A stretch of 64,000 nucleotides of DNA from Paenibacillus thiaminolyticus (lineage in GTDB: Bacteria; Bacillota; Bacilli; Paenibacillales; Paenibacillaceae), in the NCBI RefSeq assembly GCF_007066085.1, contig NZ_CP041405.1, forward strand, positions 1,550,001-1,614,000, written 5' to 3'. Shown one piece after another: positions 33,814 through 42,123 of this stretch. The first letter of the stretch is position 1. Each line of letters begins with the position of its first letter. The notes under the pieces are model-generated. The model saw nothing but the letters and a program-made list of their open reading frames with translations, was not told the DNA's origin and searched no databases. Made by a program: the position numbers and the translations under genes.

Positions 33814-34845
33814 TTATTGAACCGTCACATGGCCTCTGTACATATTGCCTGCCGGGGTTCTTGCATTCTGTATGGCGGTGGCCGCCGCGCTGCCGTAGGC
33901 CCCGATGACATAGACGGAAGGATCGGTCAGATAGAGCGTATTATGGGAAAATTCGTTGTTCAGGCCCCAGCCCGATACGACCTGGTGAACTTGAAAAGCA
34001 TCGGCGATGTTGCTATTGCCGTTCTGGTAGCCGATATTGTTGCGGATAACGGCGTTGTTGCCTTTCACGTCGATGAAGCTGTCGGCATAGTTCGCCCCGC
34101 TGATGCCTTCGCCGTAGAAGGTGCAGTTCTCTACCAACGTGCCAATCGTTCTCTCCTTAATGTCAACATGCTCCGCGGCGACGTTAGGGCCGAAGACGAC
34201 ATTCCGAATCGTATTGTAATGCGTATTCTGATTGTAGCCGGCCCCTTCTGCCGAGCCGACATAGACGCCCTCGCCGTAGCCGGGTCCCGTAGTGCCCGTG
34301 TCGTGAATGCGGGAGTTCTCAATGGTGTTGTACGACGATCCGTCCCGGAAATGGACGGCTTCCATTCCCGTCTCGTAGACCTCTACATCGGTGATCAGGG
34401 TATGATTCGAATCATCCAAAATGATTCCTTTCTGTCCATTGGTGAATTTGAGATTGCTGATCATCCAATAATCTCCGCGAATGCGCAGACTGTAGCCGGA
34501 ACCGACAGCATAACCGGACAGAATCGCCGGGTTCGCCGGATCCTCGCTCTCCATCCGGATCGGCTGGCTTGCGGTCCCGTTCACATCAGAGGAGAAGCTC
34601 CCTGTATAGGTGCCAGGAGCAAGCACGATCCGCTGGCCGGGAGCAACCTTCTTCAAGGCGCTCTGCAGGCAGGAAGTGGTGCCGCAGGCGATCACCTCAT
34701 CGGCGGCCTCCCCGGCCGGCACGCTGCGCGATTCGGCATGGGCGATTCCCATCGTGGCGAACACGCTAATGAAGAGCAGGATGGCCCATCCGGCACTTCT
34801 TCCGCTTCTCCGCTTGCTGCCGCATCCGCTGCTAGTTGTCGTCAT
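33814..34845 (-). CDS. secreted right-handed parallel beta-helix protein
   Basis: 343 residues from the ATG at 34845 (GGAGGATG upstream). A signal peptide (SAGWAILLFISVFATMGIAHA) is followed by a parallel beta-helix with repeated short strands and asparagine turns: VAPGQRIVLAPGTYTGSF, ISNLKFTNGQKGIILDDSNHT, YNTIENSRIHDTG, VENCTFYGEGISG, IRNNIGYQNGNSN. The start ALKKVAPGQRIVLAPGTYTG is typical of PL6/PL9-like and DUF1565 proteins. Polysaccharide lyase activity is possible, but I cannot point to catalytic residues. It has no neighbours suggesting a substrate. Confidence 0.8.
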   Translation of the reverse strand: MTTTSSGCGSKRRSGRSAGWAILLFISVFATMGIAHAESRSVPAGEAADEVIACGTTSCLQSALKKVAPGQRIVLAPGTYTGSFSSDVNGTASQPIRMESEDPANPAILSGYAVGSGYSLRIRGDYWMISNLKFTNGQKGIILDDSNHTLITDVEVYETGMEAVHFRDGSSYNTIENSRIHDTGTTGPGYGEGVYVGSAEGAGYNQNTHYNTIRNVVFGPNVAAEHVDIKERTIGTLVENCTFYGEGISGANYADSFIDVKGNNAVIRNNIGYQNGNSNIADAFQVHQVVSGWGLNNEFSHNTLYLTDPSVYVIGAYGSAAATAIQNARTPAGNMYRGHVTVQ

Positions 34846-34949
34846 CCCTGAACATCCTCCTTTTTTCAAACGATCCTAGTTTCACTATAAAGAGTTTAAT
34901 CGCTTTAATTATATAATGTTTGATTCGCGCAATTCATTCCCGCCGATAC

Positions 34950-35120
34950 GATTTTGTAAGGACCGTCAGCTCATCTATCATCATGGCGGAATCAACGGCT
35001 TCACCGCTTCCTTCCTGCGCCTGCCGCAGCCGCGGATTGCCGTTATCGTGTTGAGCAACGTCGCCTGGCCCGTCACATCCGAGCTTGCCCACGAGCTCGC
35101 CGCGATGTTCATGCCGCATT
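34950..35120 (+). pseudogene. C-terminal fragment of a serine beta-lactamase-like hydrolase
   Basis: The frame through this segment reads QLIYHHGGINGFTASFLRLP and then PRIAVIVLSNVAWPVTSEL, which is the C-terminal HxGxxxGF motif and last strand of class C beta-lactamase-like (estB/PBP4*-type) proteins. Nothing before 34950 resembles the catalytic SxxK part, and the frame runs on into a terminator stem. A leftover of a deleted gene. Confidence 0.65.
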
Positions 35121-35136
35121 ATCCTCTTCGACAGAC

Positions 35137-35178
35137 AGCCCAAAAAAACCAGATGGACAGGTCTGGTCTTTTTGGGCT
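35137..35178 (+). terminator. terminator downstream of the hydrolase fragment
   Basis: AGCCCAAAAAAACCAGA pairs with TCTGGTCTTTTTGGGCT around a short loop. With A- and T-rich arms it can work in either direction; it also lies 98 bp downstream of the small minus-strand gene ending at 35276. Confidence 0.7.
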
Positions 35179-35275
35179 TCCGCTTCTGGCCCCACTTGTG
35201 CTCCCGCCGCGAACCAATTACGGAACCGATACATAGCATACGGTATACGGACATCTCTCCACAGGGACAGGATTC

Positions 35276-35434
35276 TTATTGTTGCCAATGAGCTTGCGGT
35301 CTCGCTACGCCTTCGATCGGGCGGGCAGTAACGACAATTTGCTGTGGCGGAGACGGTACTCTCGTGTTATTCACGACCTCTATCGTTCTGCCTGGCTTGG
35401 AATTGAGCCGATTCACCGAATTGCAGAAACACAT
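35276..35434 (-). CDS. small protein of unknown function (52 residues)
   Basis: ATG at 35434 is preceded by GGAGGTG seven bases upstream, and a TATAAT box lies at 35473-35468, about 34 bp before the start. The product begins MCFCNSVNRLNSKPGRTIEV and continues VVNNTRVPSPPQQIVVTARPIEG, with a Pro/Gln-rich end. I do not recognise it. The composition (low charge, Pro, Gln, beta-prone VVNN/IVVTARP strands) is compatible with a small spore or envelope protein, which is a guess. No competing gene lies on the other strand, since the DUF1360 gene starts only at 35537. Confidence 0.6.
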   Translation of the reverse strand: MCFCNSVNRLNSKPGRTIEVVNNTRVPSPPQQIVVTARPIEGVARPQAHWQQ

Positions 35435-35467
35435 CAGCGGTCACCTCCATTTCTCTTACCTCAGTCT

Positions 35468-35473
35468 ATTATA
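35468..35473 (-). promoter_or_regulatory. TATAAT -10 box for the 52-residue gene
   Basis: TATAAT on the minus strand within TGCATATAATAG, close to an extended -10. No good -35 hexamer was found. Confidence 0.4.
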
Positions 35474-35536
35474 TGCAGCTGGAAGAGAGAAGGACTGGAC
35501 AGGCTGGTATCATGCATTCATGAAGGAGGAACTGGC

Positions 35537-35887
35537 ATGGATGAGTTGACCTGGATTCAGCTGGTCATTCTGGCGCTGGCATCGTTCCGCCTGACCCATC
35601 TTATCGTCTATGACGATATTACTTGGCCGCTGCGGGCGCCCTTTATGACCGTCACCTACGTGCCCCAAGACGATGGGACCGTCATCCGCCAAGTCGATAT
35701 CCGGGGCACGGGCTTCCGGCACTGGATGGGAACGCTGCTCAGCTGTCATTGGTGCACCGGCATATGGTGCGCGGCTGTCCTCACCGCCTTGTACTGGTAC
35801 GTGCCGGCATCGTTCCCCCTGCTGCTGATGTTGGCCGTCGCCGGAATCGCCGCCCTTATCGAGCAGTTCGTGCTTAATCGATTGTAA
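35537..35887 (+). CDS. DUF1360 membrane protein
   Basis: 116 residues from the ATG at 35537 (AAGGAGG upstream); the longer open frame to 35279 overlaps the small gene on the other strand and has no start signals. Three hydrophobic segments: LVILALASFRLTHLIVY, LLSCHWCTGIWCAAVLTAL and FPLLLMLAVAGIAALIEQF. The loop LLSCHWCTGIW, with two cysteines, is the DUF1360 signature, as in B. subtilis YjcA, whose family is mainly found in spore-formers. Function unknown. Confidence 0.85.
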   Translation: MDELTWIQLVILALASFRLTHLIVYDDITWPLRAPFMTVTYVPQDDGTVIRQVDIRGTGFRHWMGTLLSCHWCTGIWCAAVLTALYWYVPASFPLLLMLAVAGIAALIEQFVLNRL

Positions 35888-35918
35888 ATGGGCAGCAGAC
35901 CAGCCCGCAGGGCGCTCC

Positions 35919-35943
35919 AACCGGTCACATGGACCGGTTTTGC
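35919..35943 (+). terminator. terminator after the DUF1360 gene
   Basis: AACCGGTC and GACCGGTT form a short stem around ACATG, followed by TTT, 32 bp after the stop. A second possible stem (CCGGATCGAGCT / AGCTCAATCCGG) lies at about 35961-35992 towards the ApbE gene. Confidence 0.65.
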
Positions 35944-36025
35944 GTGCATGCCAACAAGCCGGATCGAGCTGTCTTCAAGCTCAATCCGGCTCCTGTAACG
36001 CTTTGGAATCCAGGCAACAACCTGA

Positions 36026-37099
36026 TCATTCCGCATCAACAAGGGTATACTGCGGGCTCGTAAGCTTAATCTTCCCATTTAAGCCCGAAGTCACGTATAC
36101 TTTGTTATCCTCCATAATGAACATGCCTTCGACATCAGGCGTCTGCTCCAAAAAGGCCAGCCCCTCCTGCAACCCCTTCACAATCGCTGCCGTAGAAAGC
36201 GCATCGCCTGCTGTGGCGGTTCCGCCGATAATGGTCACGCTCTTGATCCCGTTCTGTGTCGGTGCTCCCGTTGCCGGATCCAATATATGATGATACCGGA
36301 TCCCGTTGTCTATGAAGTAGCGTTCATAGACGCCGGATGTGCCGATCGTCTCATCTCGAAGCTGAACAATGGCAATTTGCTCCCCTCGCTCCCGGTCCGG
36401 GTCTTGCAGCCCGATGCGCCACACATCTCCTCCAGGCTTGCTGCCAAGCGCCATAATCGTGCTGCCGCCCAGATCGATAAGCGCGCTTCCTGCCTTCTCC
36501 TGACGCAGGTAATCAGACACCAGATCTCCGGCGTACCCTTTGCCAATCGCTCCAAGATCGATGGACATGCCTGCCTGTGCCAGCTTGATCGTCCTATTTT
36601 TCGCATCCAATTCAATGTCCCTATAGTTAACTAACGATTTGGCCTGCTCAATGAGATCGTCAGCAGGGGGATGCGCCCCGCCAGCTCCGATCCGCCATAG
36701 CTTGACCAGCGCTCCGATACTCGGATCGAAGGTCCCCTCCGTAGCTTGGGCGTACTCTACGGCCTTTTTCACCAGATCGAAGGTCTCTTGCGAGACGTTG
36801 ACCGCTTCTTTGCCTGCGGCTGCATTCACCCGCGAGATTTCACTCTCGGGATTGCTCATATTGATTTGCTGATCGATTCGATCCAGCAGCTTCTCGATGT
36901 CCTCAAGATGCTTCTCCGCCGCTTCATCACCATACAACTTCAATTGAATGACCGTATCGAATTTAAGAAAGGTCTTGGTCACAGGCGGTTCTGTCTTACT
37001 TGAGTGAGAGCCGTTGGCCCATAGAAAATATCCAATTCCGCACATTACGAACAGCAGAATTGCCGCCCCTATAATCTTCACCTTTGTACTGTTCGTCAT
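36026..37099 (-). CDS. apbE: FAD:protein FMN transferase (ApbE)
   Basis: 357 residues from the ATG at 37099 (GAGGAGG, 12 bp away); two further in-frame ATGs lie at 37132 and 37141. An N-terminal membrane helix (IIGAAILLFVMCGIGYFLWA) anchors it outside the cell. The ApbE core follows: VTKTFLKFDTVIQLKLYG, EGTFDPSIGALVKLWRIG, the flavin-binding SIDLGAIGKGYAGDLVSDYL, ALIDLGGSTIMALG, and the metal site GDALSTAAIVKG. It attaches FMN covalently to threonine in flavoproteins such as Rnf/Nqr subunits or extracellular electron-transfer proteins. No target gene is visible next to it. Confidence 0.92.
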   Translation of the reverse strand: MTNSTKVKIIGAAILLFVMCGIGYFLWANGSHSSKTEPPVTKTFLKFDTVIQLKLYGDEAAEKHLEDIEKLLDRIDQQINMSNPESEISRVNAAAGKEAVNVSQETFDLVKKAVEYAQATEGTFDPSIGALVKLWRIGAGGAHPPADDLIEQAKSLVNYRDIELDAKNRTIKLAQAGMSIDLGAIGKGYAGDLVSDYLRQEKAGSALIDLGGSTIMALGSKPGGDVWRIGLQDPDRERGEQIAIVQLRDETIGTSGVYERYFIDNGIRYHHILDPATGAPTQNGIKSVTIIGGTATAGDALSTAAIVKGLQEGLAFLEQTPDVEGMFIMEDNKVYVTSGLNGKIKLTSPQYTLVDAE

Positions 37100-37353
37100 A
37101 TCGCTGAAAACCTCCTCACGAAGTCTGGCCATGAAAATCATGAAAAATTATCATCGATGAGGCATAGAGATGTATGTGATCTATATCATACCATGAGCCG
37201 CAATTGCCTAGATCCACAGTCGTACAATGCAATTCCATTGTATGTTTTGCTTCATATACTTTTGTAATTCCAAGAAACTTCGACTACAATTTCAGGTATA
37301 TATATGCATTGTCACATTATACCAACCTAGCAGAAGAGCAAGGAGGTCATGGA

Positions 37354-40300
37354 ATGAATCCGATTGCAATCGTCCGCTATCAGCCGGAGTATGCGGCTGG
37401 AGTAGCAGAGATGTGGAACCGCAGCCAGGAGGGCTGGGGCGGTGGAGATACGATTCGTACGGCGGAACGGGTGCGAACGGAAGAAGAAGGCTCGGACGCG
37501 CTGGAAGTCTATCTTGCCCTGGATCAGGATGCCGTCGTAGGGTACTGCAACCTGTTCGAATACCGCGAGGATACCGGAGCCCTCTATATCGGGCTGCTGA
37601 ACGTGAGGCCGGATTATCACGGCCGGCGAATCGGCAAGATGCTTGTCCGCGAAGCGTTGGATGCGACGGTGCGGTTGGGCTGGCCGCGCCTCGATCTGTA
37701 TACATGGGCCAGCAACACAAAGGCCGTTCCGCTGTATAAGCGATGCGGTTTTTTCTGGGAGGATCGGGAAGATACGACCCACCTGATGAACTTCATGCCT
37801 GCCGTATTGAATACGGAAGCGCTCTCCGCCTATTTCGATGACATTGACTGGTACGAGAACTCGACCCGGGAGATCGAGATTAAGCCCGATGGGCGCAAGG
37901 ATAACGGCTTTGATTATTTCACATATACATGGGAAAAGAACGGTGCCTCGCTGCGCGTCGAATTCGAACGCACCGGAAGAGGCATCCGGCTCATCGAGAC
38001 CGACGATTATCTCATCAGCGCCCAAGCGGAGCAGGCGAAGCCGGTTTTCGGCCGCGCTTATACGATAGAGTACCGGATCGTGAACAAGTCGGGCCGCCCG
38101 CTCCATCTCGATCTTCGGGGCCAGAACGAGCGCAATATTCAATTTGACTGGGAACATCAGGCCGAAGTGAAAGGCGAAGCGACGATCCGGGCGGACTTCT
38201 TCGTCGGCCCTGTCGAAGAGGAGCAAAGCATATGGCGGACATGCCCCCGCGTCACGACTCGGATGCGCATTAACGGGAAGGAAGCCCTGTTCCACATTGG
38301 CGTCATTCCCCGCTTCCCTGCCCAGCTTGCATGGAAGACGCCGGGCCGCAGCGCCTACCCGGCCATAGGCGGCACCTTCCATGTGGACATTGAGAACAAC
38401 TTTGCGGAAGCGGCTGTCTTTCGCTTTACGCTGCCTGACAGCCCGGTGCTGGCCTTGGGATGCCATGATTTCGAGGTCTCCCTGGAAGCGAAGGAACGGA
38501 CGTCCATCGCCGTCCCGTATCAGGTGCGACAGTATGGCTTCTATTCGCAGCAGGTCGAAGCCGAGGCTCGGCTGGCCGATGGAAGCGCCATCCCGTTCAC
38601 GCGAACGATCGGAGCTGGCTTCAGCGGTCCCGGCGCCGCCTTCGCCGGCGAGACGGAGAAGTATTGGCAGCTGTTCAACGGACATTTCTCCATCAGATTC
38701 AACAAGGAATGGAACGGCTTCAGGCTTCTCTGTCCCGGGATGACAACCTGCGCCGAATTGGGCTTCCCGAAGCTGGGGAAGCCGTTCTCCACGGAATTCT
38801 CGAAGAAGAAGCCGGTATCGATCCATCCGATCCGGGAGGAGGGCGCCGTCGGACTGTCGCTGCGCTACCAATCGGCATCGTTTCCGGCGGTATTCTTGAG
38901 CGTGCACCTTCTTCTGTATGGGGAAGGGACCGTCGCCTATTGGCATGAAGCCGAGAATACCGGCGCCCAGCCAGTCGCCGAGCTGTATGTGAGCCAACAG
39001 GCGCGCTTCGGACTGCCAGGCGCCGTCCTGCCTTACAACGGTAAATATATCGCGCTGAACGAGATCACGGGCAGCGAATACAGCTACTGGGAAAGCCGCA
39101 ACATCACGGAACCGTGGATATTCATCCAGCACGGCAGCGTCCCGCTCGGCGTCTGCTGGCCGAAGACACATCGTGTGCATATCGAGAGCTGGTGCATCAG
39201 CCTCGAAGCTTCGCTCGGAAGTCTGGGGCCGGGAGAGAAGTCCGCGACAGAGCCCCTCCATCTGACGATAGGCGGATATACAGACTGGACCCGATTCCGC
39301 GCCTTCGCGATGCAGGAGCCCGACACCCGTTCCGATCTCCGGCTTACCGATCCGATCGAGCTGATCCTGAACGGGTATAATCCCGTCCTCCAGTCAAATC
39401 TGAACGTGATGCTCCAGGATCACCGGTTGGTGCAGAGGGAGGGAACGATCTCGGTTCAACTGCGCCGGGAACCGCACGCAGCCGCCCGGCAGTTGGACAT
39501 CGATGACTCCGGGATTACGGAATGCCCCCTTCCGGCGCCGCAGCAGAGCATAGAGGTGGTCGATGCGGTGGTTCATCTGCCGACGGCGGACGTGAAGCGA
39601 AGCTCCATCGTGCTGGTCCCGTCAGACGAGCCGATTCGATTCCAGCGGCAGGAGGGAGAGGGACAAGGCGGACCGACCTATTCGGCAGACAATGGCGTGC
39701 TGCGAGTGGCGGCGTCCCCTTCCTTCTACCCTGGTCTTCACTCCCTGCAAGCAGGCGGCGAGGAATGGCTGTCCAGCGGCTATCCGCTGCACGGGCCGAG
39801 ATCATGGTGGAATCCGTATATCGGGGGTCTGAAGTACGATATCGGCGGCTTGAGCACGCTCTCGGTCCTGAAGGAGGGCGGAACGGCGGAATTCGTTGCC
39901 CGGCGGGACCGCTTCGGGAATGAATGGCAGGGCTTGAAGCTTACGCTGGACATCCGCCAGCATGACACCTATAAGGGCTTGAAGCTGAACCAATATTTTC
40001 TGATGATGTCCCGCGTGCCCGTGCTGTGCGCATTTTCCGAAATCGAGCAGGAGACGGGCCTCACTCTCACTCCTCTAGTCTGGGACACATCGATGTTCAT
40101 CCAGCCCGGCGACTCGCTGGATGGCTTGCGGGTATCCGTGAAGGACCGTGACGGGTCCGATCGCATAGTCCGGCCAGGCAAGGGGGAACTCGAACTTCCG
40201 GAAGCGCGGCATCTCGTCTTCGGATCGGATAACCGGGAGCAGCAGCTTCATGTCATGATGGATGCGAGCGAGCGCCATCCGCTCGTCTATGCCAACAATG

Positions 40301-40500
40301 AGATATGTCAGGTGGAATACAATCGCGAACGGCACATCCCGAACGGAGCCTGCGTCCGAACAGAGCCGCTGTTCCTGCTATTCTCCCCAGATCGCATCGA
40401 ATTCGAAGCCTTGGCTTCATTACAACAGATCCGGTTCCCGGACGAGAGAGAGCGCCGGGTCTCGGACAAGAGAGGAAGTGCTGCGAATGAAGATCATTGA
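37354..40500 (+). CDS. large GNAT-beta-sandwich fusion protein
   Basis: 1048 residues from the ATG at 37354 (AAGGAGGTC upstream). Residues about 3-145 are a GNAT acetyltransferase: VRYQPEYAAGVAEMWNRSQ, VGYCNLFEYRED, LLNVRPDYHGRRIGKMLVREAL, and DLYTWASNTKAVPLYKRCGF. The remaining 900 residues form a series of beta-sandwich-like stretches with no membrane segment or signal peptide (for example YTIEYRIVNKSGRPLHLDLRG, FHVDIENNFAEAAVFRF, GTVAYWHEAENTG, ETGLTLTPLVWDTSMF), resembling NEW3-type and galactose-mutarotase-like folds. I cannot name the function. The stop overlaps the start of the amidohydrolase gene by 14 bp, so the two act together. Confidence 0.8.
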   Translation: MNPIAIVRYQPEYAAGVAEMWNRSQEGWGGGDTIRTAERVRTEEEGSDALEVYLALDQDAVVGYCNLFEYREDTGALYIGLLNVRPDYHGRRIGKMLVREALDATVRLGWPRLDLYTWASNTKAVPLYKRCGFFWEDREDTTHLMNFMPAVLNTEALSAYFDDIDWYENSTREIEIKPDGRKDNGFDYFTYTWEKNGASLRVEFERTGRGIRLIETDDYLISAQAEQAKPVFGRAYTIEYRIVNKSGRPLHLDLRGQNERNIQFDWEHQAEVKGEATIRADFFVGPVEEEQSIWRTCPRVTTRMRINGKEALFHIGVIPRFPAQLAWKTPGRSAYPAIGGTFHVDIENNFAEAAVFRFTLPDSPVLALGCHDFEVSLEAKERTSIAVPYQVRQYGFYSQQVEAEARLADGSAIPFTRTIGAGFSGPGAAFAGETEKYWQLFNGHFSIRFNKEWNGFRLLCPGMTTCAELGFPKLGKPFSTEFSKKKPVSIHPIREEGAVGLSLRYQSASFPAVFLSVHLLLYGEGTVAYWHEAENTGAQPVAELYVSQQARFGLPGAVLPYNGKYIALNEITGSEYSYWESRNITEPWIFIQHGSVPLGVCWPKTHRVHIESWCISLEASLGSLGPGEKSATEPLHLTIGGYTDWTRFRAFAMQEPDTRSDLRLTDPIELILNGYNPVLQSNLNVMLQDHRLVQREGTISVQLRREPHAAARQLDIDDSGITECPLPAPQQSIEVVDAVVHLPTADVKRSSIVLVPSDEPIRFQRQEGEGQGGPTYSADNGVLRVAASPSFYPGLHSLQAGGEEWLSSGYPLHGPRSWWNPYIGGLKYDIGGLSTLSVLKEGGTAEFVARRDRFGNEWQGLKLTLDIRQHDTYKGLKLNQYFLMMSRVPVLCAFSEIEQETGLTLTPLVWDTSMFIQPGDSLDGLRVSVKDRDGSDRIVRPGKGELELPEARHLVFGSDNREQQLHVMMDASERHPLVYANNEICQVEYNRERHIPNGACVRTEPLFLLFSPDRIEFEALASLQQIRFPDERERRVSDKRGSAANEDH

Positions 40501-41365
40501 TGCCCATATGCATCTGTCCCATATCCAGGAGTTCAAATCGACCGCCGCAGAAAAATCATTCGTGGATTATAGCCTGGACGGGATTCTGAAGGAATACCGC
40601 GACAACCATGTCGTGCTCGGCATCGGCATGGGACTGACCGAGACGAAGCAGGGAGGCTTCCCGGATGAGGAAGCGGTGACCCCGATGGGGCTCGACCTGG
40701 TGGAGGCGCTGCCGCCCCAACTCGTCTATTGCCTGGGCATTAATCCTTACCGCCTTGGCACGCAAGAGCTTGAAGCGCTGGAACGAGATCTGCAGAAGCC
40801 GGAAGCCGTCGGCCTCAAAATCTATCTCGGCTATTATCCCTTCTATGCCTACGACAGCGTCTATCAGCCGGTCTATGAGCTGGCCGCCGCCTATCGCGTC
40901 CCGGTCGTGTTCCATACGGGCGATACGTACTCGGAGCGCGGGCTGCTCAAGTATTCGCATCCGTTGACGATCGATGAGGTGGCCGTCACCCATCGGAACG
41001 TCAACTTCATGATGGCGCACTTCGGCGATCCTTGGGTGCTAGACGGAGCGGAAGTCGTCTACAAGAACCGGAACGTATTCGCCGATCTGTCCGGTCTCAT
41101 GGTCGGCGATACCGACAATTGCAACCGGCTCAAGGACTCGCCGCTGTTCTTCGCCCATCTGCGCCATGCCGTAACCTATTGTGATCATTACGACAAGCTG
41201 CTGTTCGGCACCGATTGGCCGCTCGCTCCCGTAGAGGCCTACATCCGCTTCGTCCGGGAGCTAATCCCGGCGGAGCATCATGAGGATGTGTTCTACCGGA
41301 CGGCGCTGAGCGTATTTCCGAAGATCAGGCCGTTCTTGGAAAATGGAGGCCAAGCACCAGGCTAG
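40487..41365 (+). CDS. amidohydrolase family (amidohydrolase-2 type) protein
   Basis: 292 residues; ATG at 40487 with AGAGGAAG upstream, inside the end of the preceding gene. TIM-barrel metal hydrolase features: the HxH strand KIIDAHMHLSH at the N-terminus, LKIYLGYYPFYAYDS for strand 4, VVFHTGDTY with the first late histidine, FMMAHFGDPWVLD with the second, and FGTDWPLAP holding the catalytic aspartate. Members are lactonases, decarboxylases or amide hydrolases. The substrate is unknown; co-expression with the GNAT fusion suggests a modified sugar or amine. Confidence 0.85.
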   Translation: MKIIDAHMHLSHIQEFKSTAAEKSFVDYSLDGILKEYRDNHVVLGIGMGLTETKQGGFPDEEAVTPMGLDLVEALPPQLVYCLGINPYRLGTQELEALERDLQKPEAVGLKIYLGYYPFYAYDSVYQPVYELAAAYRVPVVFHTGDTYSERGLLKYSHPLTIDEVAVTHRNVNFMMAHFGDPWVLDGAEVVYKNRNVFADLSGLMVGDTDNCNRLKDSPLFFAHLRHAVTYCDHYDKLLFGTDWPLAPVEAYIRFVRELIPAEHHEDVFYRTALSVFPKIRPFLENGGQAPG

Positions 41366-41421
41366 CCTTGGACTAATACAAGGGGGGTCGTGTGCCGATG
41401 CCGATACCGATACTGATACAC

Positions 41422-41547
41422 CCTATACGGCTTCGGGGTACAGCTTTGAGGGTACGACTTCGGGGATACGGTTTCGGGGGTACAGCTTTGGGGGTACGAC
41501 TTCGGGGATACGGTTTCGGGGGTACAGCTTTGGGGGTACGGTTTCAG
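41422..41547. repeat. tandem array of 14-bp units grouped in a 42-bp period
   Basis: Nine contiguous 14-mers with consensus GGRTACRRYTTYGG. Three variants, ending CAGCTTTG, CGACTTCGG and CGGTTTCGG, recur in the same order, giving a 42-bp higher period. It lies 57 bp after the amidohydrolase stop. An open frame on each strand follows from the 42-bp period being divisible by three, but neither has a ribosome binding site. Confidence 0.85.
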
Positions 41548-41574
41548 CCGGAATGAGGGAACTGCTAAATAATA

Positions 41575-41750
41575 CTGCATAGGTGCAGCAATTTCCGCCG
41601 TTTGAGCTGATATTTGATGGAATTCCTGCACAGATGCATCATTCTTCCTCAATTTCCCTTGTTTTAAACAAATAAGGCTGAAATTCCTGCATTTTCGCAG
41701 GAACTCCATTTCGCCATCGACTTGGGTACGCTAAAACTGCAGTTTTACAG
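41575..41750. repeat. hairpin-rich dispersed repeat, copy 1
   Basis: Four short palindromes spaced along about 175 bp: CTGCATAGGTGCAG (41575), CTGCACAGATGCA (41626), CCTGCATTTTCGCAGG (41686) and CTGCAGTTTTACAG (41737). The first three, with their flanks (CAATTTC, AATTCC, GGAACTCC), reappear in the same order at 59831-59968. No coding frame. Confidence 0.6.
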
Positions 41751-41864
41751 TATTATTGGACATGCCGTGAGTTAAGCTCCCGCTAAACCAAATGAAACCG
41801 ATGCCCTAATCACCAGATGCCACAAGAGCCAAGGCACAGATACCCACATGAGCCAAACAACGAA

Positions 41865-41891
41865 CGAAGACTGCCCCTGGGGCAGTCTTCG
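41865..41891 (-). terminator. perfect palindromic hairpin
   Basis: CGAAGACTGCCCC and GGGGCAGTCTTCG are perfect complements with a single-base centre. On the minus strand it is followed by TTCGTTGTTTGG, so it may end transcription of the AraC gene (stop at 42111) after the repeat array. Confidence 0.6.
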
Positions 41892-41907
41892 GCTCATTCT
41901 CGCCCTA

Positions 41908-42123
41908 TAAGCTATGTCATCTCTCTTGCTCTCATCTCCGCTCGTAAGCTATGTCATTTCTCTTACTCATCTCTGCTCATAAGCTATGTCATCTCTCTTG
42001 CTCTCATCTCTGCTCGTAAGCTATGTCATTTCTCTTACTCATCTCTGCTCATAAGCTATGTCATCTCTCTTGCTCTCATCTCTGCTCATAAGCTATGTCA
42101 TCTCTCTTGCTCATCTCTGCTCC
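41908..42123. repeat. six-copy tandem array with alternating 37/35-bp units at the araC 3' end
   Basis: TAAGCTATGTCAT occurs at 41908, 41945, 41980, 42017, 42052 and 42089, i.e. with spacings 37, 35, 37, 35, 37. The long form contains CTCTCTTGCTCTCATCTC and the short form TTCTCTTACTCATCTC. The last copy runs into the AraC gene: the sequence of its final codons (GAG CAG AGA TGA, minus strand) is itself repeated in each unit. Confidence 0.9.

Noticed and set aside
37327..39261. 644-codon minus-strand frame opposite the GNAT fusion
   Set aside because: Antisense shadow; no ribosome binding site and no recognisable domain.
41343..41582. 79-codon frame with GYSFGGTTSG repeats
   Set aside because: The repeat period happens to be divisible by three; no ribosome binding site, and it begins inside the amidohydrolase gene.
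41908..42123. CRISPR array
   Set aside because: Units are contiguous with 37/35-bp alternation and no unique spacers; no cas genes nearby.
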